A DNA stretch of 45,016 bases. Source: Nannocystineae bacterium (GTDB taxonomy: Bacteria; Myxococcota_A; Polyangia; Haliangiales; Haliangiaceae). The DNA lies in contig SLNH01000091.1 of assembly GCA_007133195.1 (NCBI GenBank), positions 1-45,016 on the forward strand. The letters are read 5' to 3'. Every line of letters starts with the position of its first letter. Positions within the stretch are counted from its first letter, which is position 1. A model generated the notes under the pieces. That model saw only the letters and a program-made list of their open reading frames with translations, ran no database searches and was not told the origin of the DNA. Shown one piece after another: positions 8,853 to 16,514 of the stretch. The position numbers and the translations under genes were made by a program.

Positions 8853-10171
8853 CGGCCGAGCGAACGCGGCCGGGTCGGGCCTCGCGGCTTCACGCGATAA
8901 GCCTTGTAGCAGCCGCCGGGGCCGCGCTCGCGAGTGTCGCCGGGGTTTCAGCCTGCCTCGACAGGCCCGGGTTCGAGGGCCTGTTTCCCTGCGATAGTGA
9001 TGACGACTGCACGGGGAGCGATGTCTGCTTAATACACGACGATGGCGAGCGACTGTGTACTCCGGAGACGATGGTGGAGGAAATCATCGATCGCCGAGCC
9101 GATGAGGTCACCGACATTGCGTGCGAGAGCTTCGATGACTGCCTCGAGGGAATGACATGCCAAAGAGATGACGACGGGCAAGCTCGCTGCATCGGATTGA
9201 GCGCCGCCGAGGAGGAGCGGGACGCACGAAAAGACCAGATCACAGACACCACCTGCGATAGCGACGGTGATTGCCTCGCGGGCATGGTGTGCCAGGGGCA
9301 TATCGGCGTTGCGCCGCGCTGCATCGGCGAAAATGCCGCCGAGGAGGAGCGCAGCGCGCTCGACTCGTGCGAGAGCGACCTCGATTGTGGCGGCAACGCG
9401 TACTGCGCCACGAACTCCATAGGCGGCGAAACCATGTCGATCTGCACGATCAAGTGCGTCCCCGGCGTCCTCGAGAGCGTCTGCCCGGAGGCAACGCACT
9501 GCGCGCCGTTTTTGGCGCACGCGGCGGAGGGAGCATGCTTCGCTAGGTGCACGAGCGACGCCGACTGCTCGCTGGACCGCAGCTGCGATGCCGAAACGGG
9601 CCGGTGCACCTGCGACTTCGACGCCGATTGCAGCAATCCGAATGTCTCCCTGATGTGCCGTGGCGGCGGTTGCACCCTCGGCTGCACCGATGAGAGCGAT
9701 TGCCATTGTGGGACCACGTGCGACGACGGCGCGTGCAAGGCGTCCTGCTCATCCGATGACGATTGCTGCGGCGACGCCACGTGCGATACCGAAGGCCGCT
9801 GCGGTCCACCCAACAAGTTCGGCGGTGCCGACGGCGATGAGTGCTTTCGGAGTGTTCACTGCGAGTTTGATCTCGTATGCCCGGACGGCACCTGCGAGCC
9901 CCACCTCGGCGATTGCGACGCTGACCGCGAGCCCCATCACCGCTGCGAGGGTGGCGGTTTTTGCCCGCATAATTCCGACTGTGTAGACGAGGACGAGTGC
10001 CGTTGTCACGACGGATTTAGAGCCGTGTCGTGCGGCGGCGAGGACTGCGACGGCGACTGCCCCGGGGGCGAATGGTACTGCGAGGAGGTAGCGGAAGACG
10101 ATCCGGAGGCGCTTTCGGGGACTACGTCCAGTCGGCCGAAAGTGTCGCCGGAAAGTGCCACGTCGCGATAA
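8849..10171 (+). CDS. Cys-rich acidic lipoprotein with internal repeats
   Basis: A 440-residue protein starting at TTG, with GGGGGGAGG nine bases upstream and the TTG overlapping the stop of the TPR gene. After a basic N-terminus and hydrophobic stretch (ISLVAAAGAALASVAG) comes a lipobox VSAC, so it is probably lipidated and surface-anchored. The mature part is built of short Cys/Asp repeats (CxSDxDC, MTCQxDDxGxxRCIG). Two near-duplicates of about 43 residues end in CIGLSAAEEER and CIGENAAEEER. This disulphide-rich style is common among predicted surface proteins of myxobacteria. No enzymatic motif is seen. It is probably the product of tandem internal duplication. Confidence 0.85.
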   Translation: MTAERTRPGRASRLHAISLVAAAGAALASVAGVSACLDRPGFEGLFPCDSDDDCTGSDVCLIHDDGERLCTPETMVEEIIDRRADEVTDIACESFDDCLEGMTCQRDDDGQARCIGLSAAEEERDARKDQITDTTCDSDGDCLAGMVCQGHIGVAPRCIGENAAEEERSALDSCESDLDCGGNAYCATNSIGGETMSICTIKCVPGVLESVCPEATHCAPFLAHAAEGACFARCTSDADCSLDRSCDAETGRCTCDFDADCSNPNVSLMCRGGGCTLGCTDESDCHCGTTCDDGACKASCSSDDDCCGDATCDTEGRCGPPNKFGGADGDECFRSVHCEFDLVCPDGTCEPHLGDCDADREPHHRCEGGGFCPHNSDCVDEDECRCHDGFRAVSCGGEDCDGDCPGGEWYCEEVAEDDPEALSGTTSSRPKVSPESATSR

Positions 10172-10239
10172 ATGGCTGTTTGCGGGGAAACCTTGGTGAA
10201 GCGGGCCGATCGCGAGTCCGTGTAGCTCTAGGAGTTTTC

Positions 10240-11727
10240 ATGAGAGTTTCCTATGCGCTCCTCGGCGCGCTCTTTTTACTCGCAGCTTTGAAGCCCGCCC
10301 AGGCCGAGGACAGGACGCCGGCCGAAGAAGCGTTCTTCGAGGGCCGCGAGCTCATGGAGGAGGAGCGCTACGAGGAGGCGTGCGAGGCGTTCTCTCGCGC
10401 GTTCGAGCTCGATCCGGCGCCGGGGACGCTTTTGAACCTCGCCCTTTGCCAGGAGTCGCTCGGAGATCTCGCCACGGCGCACGCGACCTACCTCGAGGCC
10501 GCCGAGCTCGCGGCGAGCGAGGATGATGAGACGCGCGAGCGAGCGGGCCTGGATCGAGCGGATGAGCTCGAGCCGCGGGTGCCGCGGCTAAAGCTTGAGC
10601 TTATGGGCGAGGTCCCCGAGGACCTGGAGGTCAGAAAGAGCGGCGAGGACATCACGGACAAGCTCGGCGAAGCTCACTTGGTCGATCCTGGCGAGTACGC
10701 GCTGGAGGCGACGGCGCCTGGCCGGCTAGCCTGGGAACAAGAGGTCGCCGTGGCCGAAGAAGGGGAGTCGGTCTCAGTTGCCATCCCCGAGCTCCGCCGA
10801 GCGCACAACGAGCCTTGCGCTGGCGTCACAGAAATCGAGCACCAGCCGATCCATAGCACTACCGGTTTGCAGCCGCTACCGGTGCTCGCGGAGGTAGGTC
10901 CAGAGCTCGACGCAGATCGCGTGCTTCTCCACTACCGAACCACGGGGACTACGAAATACGACACGGTCGAGATGTTCTCCGTCGGCGACTGCGAGATGGA
11001 GGCTCATATTCCTGAATTCGCCTTCACCGATAACTTCGTTTATTATTATATTTCCGCGCAGCGCGCGGATCGCGAGCTTGCGCGCAGCGGCTCAGCTGGC
11101 ACTCCTTACATTATCGGTGTGACGGGGCAGGACGCCCGCGGCGAGGCATTTGTCCAGCCTGATGACGAACGGCCGGCCCACGCCATGTTCGCCATGCTCT
11201 CGTCGGGGGCTGGCGGCGGCTTGGTTGGCGGAGAGACGGAAATCACCGGAGATGATGTCTCTTGTTGTTTCGGGGCGTCTGGTCTCCACGTGATTCCCGA
11301 GATCGGAATCTCTGTTGATCACTCCGTCACACTCTCGCTCGCCGCCCGCCTCGGGTTTCCCATTGGGGCCACCGCCGGTGGGCGAACAGCCTCCAGCGGG
11401 CTACTGCGCCTTCGCTATAGCACCAGCGACGATGTGCATGGGCCGTTCATCGGCTTCACGGTTGGGGCCGGAATCATGCGTAACACTGTGAGCCTACACA
11501 CTGGTGATACTGACACCGTCGCATCGGGGCCGGTCCTCCTGGGCGCCGGCGGCGGTTATTCCTGGCAGCTAAACAAGTACGCCGAGCTCGTGGCGGAACT
11601 TCATGCTATGGCCGGAATCCCCGTGGTCGATTGTATCGGCGATTGCGGATCGGAATTTGGTGGCGGCGTTAGGACAAATTTCGCACTTCAATTCGACGCG
11701 AGCGCCGGAATCCTCCTTTCGTTTTAG
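10240..11727 (+). CDS. TPR/PEGA-like protein 3 fused to a beta-barrel-like domain
   Basis: The first ~185 residues of this 495-residue protein are a close paralogue of the two upstream TPR proteins: signal peptide ending near KPAQAE, then EEAFFEGRELMEEERYEEAC and LDPAPGTLLNLALCQES. Homology stops at VAIPELRR, just before the second TPR. After that comes an unrelated part: a small Ig-like beta region (residues about 190-290, VLLHYRTTGTTKYDTVEMF) and then alternating hydrophobic strands ending in FDASAGILLSF, typical of an outer-membrane barrel with a terminal Phe. ATG is chosen by alignment with the paralogues and by GGAG at 10231. The frame is open 70 codons upstream but overlaps the lipoprotein gene. 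Inferred role: periplasmic-to-outer-membrane linker. Confidence 0.85.
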   Translation: MRVSYALLGALFLLAALKPAQAEDRTPAEEAFFEGRELMEEERYEEACEAFSRAFELDPAPGTLLNLALCQESLGDLATAHATYLEAAELAASEDDETRERAGLDRADELEPRVPRLKLELMGEVPEDLEVRKSGEDITDKLGEAHLVDPGEYALEATAPGRLAWEQEVAVAEEGESVSVAIPELRRAHNEPCAGVTEIEHQPIHSTTGLQPLPVLAEVGPELDADRVLLHYRTTGTTKYDTVEMFSVGDCEMEAHIPEFAFTDNFVYYYISAQRADRELARSGSAGTPYIIGVTGQDARGEAFVQPDDERPAHAMFAMLSSGAGGGLVGGETEITGDDVSCCFGASGLHVIPEIGISVDHSVTLSLAARLGFPIGATAGGRTASSGLLRLRYSTSDDVHGPFIGFTVGAGIMRNTVSLHTGDTDTVASGPVLLGAGGGYSWQLNKYAELVAELHAMAGIPVVDCIGDCGSEFGGGVRTNFALQFDASAGILLSF

Positions 11728-11989
11728 TTCATCAGCGGCCGTCGAGGCGGGGCTGCAGCGACAGCCGAGCTTGCGGAGCGAGCCCGAGTCGGCGCGAGTT
11801 GAAGGATGCACTTCGCGCTCCGGCCGAGCTCACGGCGGTGGCGCGAGCGCGGTCTTGATGAACAGGAGCTTGTCGTCGACTGCTTCGCCAACGCCTCCCA
11901 TGCTTGTTCGGCCGTGGCCTGGCTTCTGGAAAGGGCGGCTGTCGGGACCGGTTTCCGGATCGCCATTCAGCGCGAGGTCCGCGAGAAGG

Positions 11990-12760
11990 TCATCGCAGGG
12001 TCGCCTGGGCAGGTTTGTGTCGTGAGCGGTTCGCCCGCTGGCGCGGTGGTGAGGTGGCTGGCATTTCGTCCCAGGTTTGGCCGTCGAGAAGTCGGCCGGC
12101 CCTGCTTTTGTTCTTGCCGCCCCATTGCTTGAAGAAAAACGGTACTTTCGAGCGGCGGCATGCGTCTCGGATGTCGAGGACCCAAGATTGGTCCATGGGG
12201 CGCGCGCGTGGTCCGGACTCGCCGCCGACGATGACCCAGTCGATTCCGTGCAGCTCGAGGTCGGGAATGGGCCCAAGCAGCGGCTCGAGCGAAAGAAACT
12301 TGAGGTGAGCGCCGGTCGAGCGCAGGTGGTCGGCGCGGCTTCGATACGCCTCGGTCTCCACGCTCACGCCCATCCAGATATTGGGCGCCCAGTCGAGTTT
12401 TGAGCTCAGCTCGGCGAGGCGCTCGGAGCGCTTGGTTAGCACCTGAAAACGGTGCCAGTGCGCCCGCTTCATCACGTCGAAGACGCGACGGATGTAGGCG
12501 AGCGGCACGTTGGGGTGGAAGAGGTCGCTCATGGAGTTGACGAAGATCGTCTGCGGCTTCTTCCATCCGAGTGGGAGCTCGAGCATGTGCGGCTGCAGGG
12601 TGAGCTCGAAGCCGTTTACGTAATTGGGTTGCCGCATGGCTTGGAGCCGCTCGGACATGCGTTCCGCGTAGCAGTGCTTGCAGCCGGGGCTGATTTTTTG
12701 GCATCCGGTAATGGGGTTCCACGTGGACTCGGTCCACTCAATGCCCGAGCCTTGAGCCAT
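11990..12760 (-). CDS. Three-Cys-motif phage Gp37/Gp68 family protein (DUF5131)
   Basis: A 256-residue member of the Gp37/Gp68 (DUF5131) family found in phages and genomic islands. The N-terminus has WTESTWNPITGC and then CQKISPGCKHCYAERM, a C-x6-C-x2-C cluster resembling the Fe-S cluster site of radical SAM proteins. Later motifs IFVNSMSDLFHP, VLTKR, WMGVSVE, LKFLSLEPLLGP, VIVGGESGP and FFFKQWGG are family hallmarks. The start ATG overlaps the stop of TcmP by four bases (ATGA), so they form one translationally coupled operon. The last 25 residues (from about ATSPPRQRANR) are low-complexity and may be a replaced C-terminus. The biochemical activity of the family is not established to my knowledge. 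Confidence 0.93.
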   Translation of the reverse strand: MAQGSGIEWTESTWNPITGCQKISPGCKHCYAERMSERLQAMRQPNYVNGFELTLQPHMLELPLGWKKPQTIFVNSMSDLFHPNVPLAYIRRVFDVMKRAHWHRFQVLTKRSERLAELSSKLDWAPNIWMGVSVETEAYRSRADHLRSTGAHLKFLSLEPLLGPIPDLELHGIDWVIVGGESGPRARPMDQSWVLDIRDACRRSKVPFFFKQWGGKNKSRAGRLLDGQTWDEMPATSPPRQRANRSRHKPAQATLR

Positions 12761-13677
12761 CAGCGCACCTCCTTAAGGAGTACGTGCTCCGCGATGCGGA
12801 GTGCGAGATTTTTGCCGCGCTCATTCCCGACGGCGAAGCAGAGGAGGTAGAGGGGGTTGTTCGCAGAGTTTCGGAGCACGGCGGGATGCTCAGCGACGCC
12901 GGCGAACACCTCCTTGAGACGGCTATTGAAATACCGCCCGATTGATTCCGTCGTTGCCTTGACCACGCGCTCCTTGTCCGAGCCGAAGAGAGTCGGGATC
13001 CTTTCGGTTTGGTAGAACACCTCGTACCAATCAGTGGTTCCGAGCAGTAAATCGAGGCGCTTTTTCCATGACGGTGGAACGGTCCCCGACTTCGGGAGCA
13101 AACGATTTACTCCCATGCCGAGCGGAAAGAGGATCCAGAGATCGATCGCTTTCGTCGACGCGATCGCCTCGATCGTCTTCCACTCGACCTGCATGCCGTA
13201 CGGATCGAGGAAGAGCACGGCGCGCCGCCGGCGCCAGGCCTCGCGGTCTTTGCAGAGCGCCTGGATCCTCTCGTTGGCTTCTCCCTGCTCGACTCGAATC
13301 TGCTTGCCGTGGTGCGGAAAATCGTCTCGAAGGTCCTCGAGGTGTTCGCAGCGGGTCGGGCTGCGCTCGATGAAGATATAGGCATCGAAGCCGGGCTCGG
13401 TCTGGAGCGCAATCCGGGCGGAGCCATCGAGCAGATCCTGTGGCTCGTCGTCGGCGAGGTCGGGGAAGGGCAGGTTTTGGCCCGACTCGGTTCCGGAGTC
13501 CGCTGTCTCTCGATAGCCAGTGCCGGCGAAGGCATCGATGTAGGCTGTGCGGAAGGGCTGGCTTTGAAGGGCGGTCGTGTAGCTGGCGAGGTAGTCCTTC
13601 AAAATCGCAAGCTTCGTAACGGTCCACGCGCCGCCGAATCGGTGGCCTCTCCCGCCGCTCCCTTCGCCTCGGGACAT
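12760..13677 (-). CDS. tcmP: Three-Cys-motif partner protein TcmP
   Basis: TcmP proteins are conserved neighbours of the three-Cys-motif family. This 305-residue protein shows the family hallmarks: FGGAWTVTKLAILKDYL, then RTAYIDAFAGTGY (a Rossmann-like, methyltransferase-type glycine loop), AYIFIERS, VLFLDPYGMQVEW, IDLWILFPLGMGVNRLL and the C-terminal NPLYLLCFAVGN. The DPYGMQVEW segment resembles the catalytic-loop position of DNA methyltransferase folds, but I see no proven catalytic motif. The ATG start is immediately next to a LexA-like box and lies six bases after a TACAGT -10 box, with no Shine-Dalgarno. This implies a damage-inducible, leaderless transcript covering TcmP and the Gp37/Gp68 gene. 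Confidence 0.93.
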   Translation of the reverse strand: MSRGEGSGGRGHRFGGAWTVTKLAILKDYLASYTTALQSQPFRTAYIDAFAGTGYRETADSGTESGQNLPFPDLADDEPQDLLDGSARIALQTEPGFDAYIFIERSPTRCEHLEDLRDDFPHHGKQIRVEQGEANERIQALCKDREAWRRRRAVLFLDPYGMQVEWKTIEAIASTKAIDLWILFPLGMGVNRLLPKSGTVPPSWKKRLDLLLGTTDWYEVFYQTERIPTLFGSDKERVVKATTESIGRYFNSRLKEVFAGVAEHPAVLRNSANNPLYLLCFAVGNERGKNLALRIAEHVLLKEVR

Positions 13678-13712
13678 GACTGAACTGTAACTGTGTTCAG
13701 GTTCTGTGTCGA
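13675..13712 (-). promoter_or_regulatory. Leaderless promoter of the TcmP operon
   Basis: Read on the minus strand: -35 TCGACA (13707-13712, five of six to TTGACA), a 17-base spacer, -10 TACAGT (13684-13689), then six bases and the ATG. Initiation would fall on the A of the start codon. The LexA-like box covers the spacer and part of the -10, a classical position for repression. Confidence 0.6.
13680..13701. promoter_or_regulatory. LexA-like operator
   Basis: CTGAAC and GTTCAG arms separated by nine bases form a perfect inverted repeat. The 17-mer at 13685-13701 agrees at 16 of 17 positions with the Myxococcus xanthus LexA motif as I remember it (CTRHAMRYBYGTTCAGS). It begins three bases before the TcmP start codon and overlaps the -10 box. 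Confidence 0.55.
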
Positions 13713-14114
13713 TCCCGTTTCCGCTGCGGGCTGGCCGATCCGCCGACCCGTAAGTAACCGGCCGGGCCGTCCACTCTGGACCTGGGGGTGGGGATGAGGC
13801 GGCGAGGCGGCGTGGCGAAGACGTTGAGATCCACGTTCGCCGTCGCCCGAGAGATGCCCGAGTGGCCAGGGCGATGGCTTCGCCGAGCGCGTTGGGACTT
13901 CGGCTGATCGAGCGCCGGGGGGCGATCGCGACGTCGAGTCGAATGCGCTGAGCTCATTCATTTTGCCGCTCGACTCGGCGCGGAGGCGCGCGAGCGTATC
14001 CCTCGCGGAGGCCGCGCCGTCGCCACGGCGTTGCGGGCGGGACGTGGCTGCGCAGCGGGCCGAGCCCGGAAGTGTGAGGTTGAGCCGGCGCGCGATGTGC
14101 GGAACACTTTGGGC
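13713..14114. other. Divergent intergenic region TcmP / MntA
   Basis: Beyond the TcmP promoter I see no gene or clear structure in this stretch. The MntA side has no good Shine-Dalgarno and no convincing promoter. A long minus-strand frame crosses it but is Arg/Pro-rich and is a shadow. Confidence 0.5.
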
Positions 14115-14510
14115 ATGGGCGAATCGGAGATCACCTCGGCGCTTCGCGAGGCTGTGCCTGGGCTGGTCGCCGCGTACCGTTTCGGGTCGCAGGTGACGGG
14201 GATGGCTTCGGCGCAAAGCGACGTGGATATTGCGGTGCTCGCCGACCAGGCCCTCGAGCCTCGGGCGCGCTGGGAGCTGCAGGAGCGGCTCGCCGCGCGG
14301 GTCGGCCGCGACGTCGATCTCGTCGATCTTCGCCGTGCGAACGCGGTGATGCGGGCGCAGGTGATAACCGGCGGCGTGCTTTTGCTCGACCTCGCCCCGT
14401 TCGCGAGGGCTCTGTTCGAGGCGTGTGCTTTGAGTGACTACGCCCGTCTCAACGAGGAGCGAAGGGGAATTCTCGAGGACGTTCGCGCCCGCGGCACGAT
14501 CCATGGATGA
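14115..14510 (+). CDS. mntA: MntA-type nucleotidyltransferase antitoxin
   Basis: A 131-residue minimal nucleotidyltransferase. The motif FGSQVTGMASAQSDVDIAVL gives GS-x10-DVD, the metal- and nucleotide-binding signature of MNT domains, and VDLVDLRRA provides the third acidic strand. In characterised MntA/HepT (type VII) systems such enzymes neutralise the partner by transferring AMP to a Tyr in HepT. The ATG before GESEITSALREA is chosen because the fold begins there; in-frame TTG and GTG codons just upstream are alternatives, as no clear Shine-Dalgarno decides. It overlaps the toxin gene by eight bases, the usual antitoxin-first operon. Confidence 0.9.
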   Translation: MGESEITSALREAVPGLVAAYRFGSQVTGMASAQSDVDIAVLADQALEPRARWELQERLAARVGRDVDLVDLRRANAVMRAQVITGGVLLLDLAPFARALFEACALSDYARLNEERRGILEDVRARGTIHG

Positions 14511-14913
14511 CGTGGTCCTAAGCAAAGCGGCGACGGTCGAACGCTGCCTCGCCAGGGTGCGCGAGGTCTATGCCGATGATCCGTCCAACCTCCGCGATGA
14601 TCTGACGCGTCAAGATTCGATCATTTTGAACATTCAGCGCGCGTGCGAGGCCGCGATCGATCTCGCGATGCACCTCGTCCGCGTACGGAGGCTCGGCCTC
14701 CCCCAGGAGAGCCGGCACGCGTTCGAGCTTTTGGCCCAGGCGGGAGAGATCGACGCCGAGCTCGCCGCCGCGCTCATGCGCATGGTCGGCTTTCGGAATA
14801 TCGCGATTCATGAATACCAGAGCCTGAACCTCGACATCGTCGAGTCGATCATCGCGCGCGAGCTGGGCGACCTCACTCGCTTCGCCGAGCAGTCAGTCCG
14901 TCGCCACGGGTAA
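14503..14913 (+). CDS. hepT: HepT-type HEPN RNase toxin
   Basis: A 136-residue all-helical HEPN protein (DUF86/HepT family). The key sequence is RNIAIHEYQ, giving R-x4-H with the following Tyr in the R-x4-H-x-Y form. The R and H are the ribonuclease residues, and the Tyr matches the residue AMPylated by MntA in studied systems. Other family features are QDSIILNIQRACEAAIDLA and LVRVRRLGLP. The start inside the end of mntA (MDDVVLSKAA) gives tight coupling and the usual protein length. All active-site residues are intact, so the toxin should be functional. The pair sits beside the TcmP cassette. Confidence 0.92.
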   Translation: MDDVVLSKAATVERCLARVREVYADDPSNLRDDLTRQDSIILNIQRACEAAIDLAMHLVRVRRLGLPQESRHAFELLAQAGEIDAELAAALMRMVGFRNIAIHEYQSLNLDIVESIIARELGDLTRFAEQSVRRHG

Positions 14914-15180
14914 GCTGGCGGTGGCCTGTTTCCGCCCGCGGGGGGTGATCATGACGCAGTCGCTGAGCCGTCTCCGAAGGTTGGGTAGGCGCCTTACGGA
15001 AATAACGTGCACTGTTGGGTATCCTTGGCTCTGGGATGGCGCCATTCGCCGCGGCGGCGGTGAAGGCAATCTAGTGATATCGCATGGTTGTATTGCCTGG
15101 GGCTCGCAACGTGGGGCGGCGCCGTGAGGCGTGACAACCGGGCGAGGGACGGCACCGCCGCGCTCACAGGCTTGCGGTAG

Positions 15181-16317
15181 ATGTCTCGGCTTTCGGTAAA
15201 AGACGAGGAGCGGGCGCGCGAGGTCATCGATGGGCTCGGGCAGTGCGGCGCGCGAGCCCCCGCCACGATCGACCGGGCGCTGCCGATGATTCGCGAGCTT
15301 CTCGGTAGCGAGTTCACGTGTGGGTATCGGTTCGCGCGCGCCGAGGCCGATCTGGCCGAGGTCGACTTTTTGAAGTTGAGCGGCTTTCCCATCGACAACG
15401 ACCACGTTTGTGACGTTGTCCGGCCGTTTCTCCAGCGCATGGAGCGGCGGCGCGGCCTTCACGATCCGATACGCCCTGAGATGGCACAGCGAAATCGGGT
15501 CCTCCCTTTGCCTTGGTCGCGCTGGTGCGCGGGCGAAGGCCCCGAGGACGTGGCGCGAGAGCTTGAGCCCGGGCTGCCGAAGTACGGCCTGCATTCGGAG
15601 AGGGCCAGGGATGCCGCGCAGACGATCTGGGAGCTCGAGATGTGCTTTCGCACAGTCGGCATGCCTGCTCGCGACCAGCTCCGTGTGCTTGTCTGCGAAG
15701 GAAATACCCTTCTCGCCTGGGTCGGCGCATTTCAGGCCGAGCGGTTTTCAGAGCGCCAGCGGCTTTTGTTAAAGCGGGTCGCCGCGCCGCTTCGCGAACG
15801 GCTCATCGTCGAGCGGAGGGCGGGCTATGGGCTAGGGCACGCGGCAATGGTGGCGGCTCTGGAGCACGTACCCGCGGCGGCGTACGTGTTAGATCGCAAG
15901 GGACGCGTCGCTTACGCCAACGCGGTGGGGCGCGCGCGACTGAGCGTCGACGCCGGCGCGGTTCGGGCACAGCTTTCGCGGGCGGTCGCGGCGGAGCCGG
16001 GCGGTCGCGGCGAGTTCGCGGTGACTGAGCTCGTGGGCGATGGACTGCCGACGCATTATCTGGCGATAGGGGGCACGCACGGCGACCGGGTGCGTCACGG
16101 GATCGAGCGGGCCCGCGTGGTTTGGGGGCTGACTGCGCGCGAGGTCGAGATTTTGGTCGAGCTCGCGGCAGGGCGGAGTAATCGCGACATCGCCGATAGG
16201 CTCGCGATCGCGCCGCGCACGGTAGAGGTGCATCTTTCGTCGCTCCTTCGCAAGGCCTACGCAGACTCGCGAAGCCAGCTGGTGATCGATCTGTGGCAGC
16301 TCGCAGAGCGGCCGTGA
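15181..16317 (+). CDS. LuxR-family regulator with GAF/PAS-like sensor region
   Basis: A 378-residue transcription regulator. The C-terminal ~65 residues are a LuxR/GerE helix-turn-helix: WGLTAREVEILVELAAGRSN, RDIADRLAIAPRTVEVHLSSLLRK. The central region (AAMVAALEHVPAAAYVLDRK, GRVAYANAVGRA) is a PAS-like domain. The first ~190 residues are a GAF-like or unassigned sensor region. No receiver domain or phosphorylatable Asp motif is visible. It stands alone, transcribed toward the enolase-family gene. The Shine-Dalgarno before the ATG is poor. The ligand and targets are unknown; the nearby enolase-superfamily gene is the obvious candidate but that is guesswork. Confidence 0.85.
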   Translation: MSRLSVKDEERAREVIDGLGQCGARAPATIDRALPMIRELLGSEFTCGYRFARAEADLAEVDFLKLSGFPIDNDHVCDVVRPFLQRMERRRGLHDPIRPEMAQRNRVLPLPWSRWCAGEGPEDVARELEPGLPKYGLHSERARDAAQTIWELEMCFRTVGMPARDQLRVLVCEGNTLLAWVGAFQAERFSERQRLLLKRVAAPLRERLIVERRAGYGLGHAAMVAALEHVPAAAYVLDRKGRVAYANAVGRARLSVDAGAVRAQLSRAVAAEPGGRGEFAVTELVGDGLPTHYLAIGGTHGDRVRHGIERARVVWGLTAREVEILVELAAGRSNRDIADRLAIAPRTVEVHLSSLLRKAYADSRSQLVIDLWQLAERP

Positions 16318-16514
16318 GATGAACGATTCCCCGGGGGTGGCACTGCGCGGGCAGCGTGGAATGGTGGCGCGGCCATGCCCCACCCGCGCCTACGTCGCGC
16401 CTAGCTGGGGGCGCGCCTCACACGTCGCGCTCGGTCCGATTTTTGAGATGGGCTTAGGCTGTGGACGGAGGTAGGAATGAGAGCGCGGGCGTGGTGATGG
16501 GCCCAGGAGCGCGC

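Noticed and set aside
14921-15127. 68-codon frame between HepT and LuxR genes
   Set aside because: No Shine-Dalgarno, no motif, Arg/Gly-rich; no support beyond being open.
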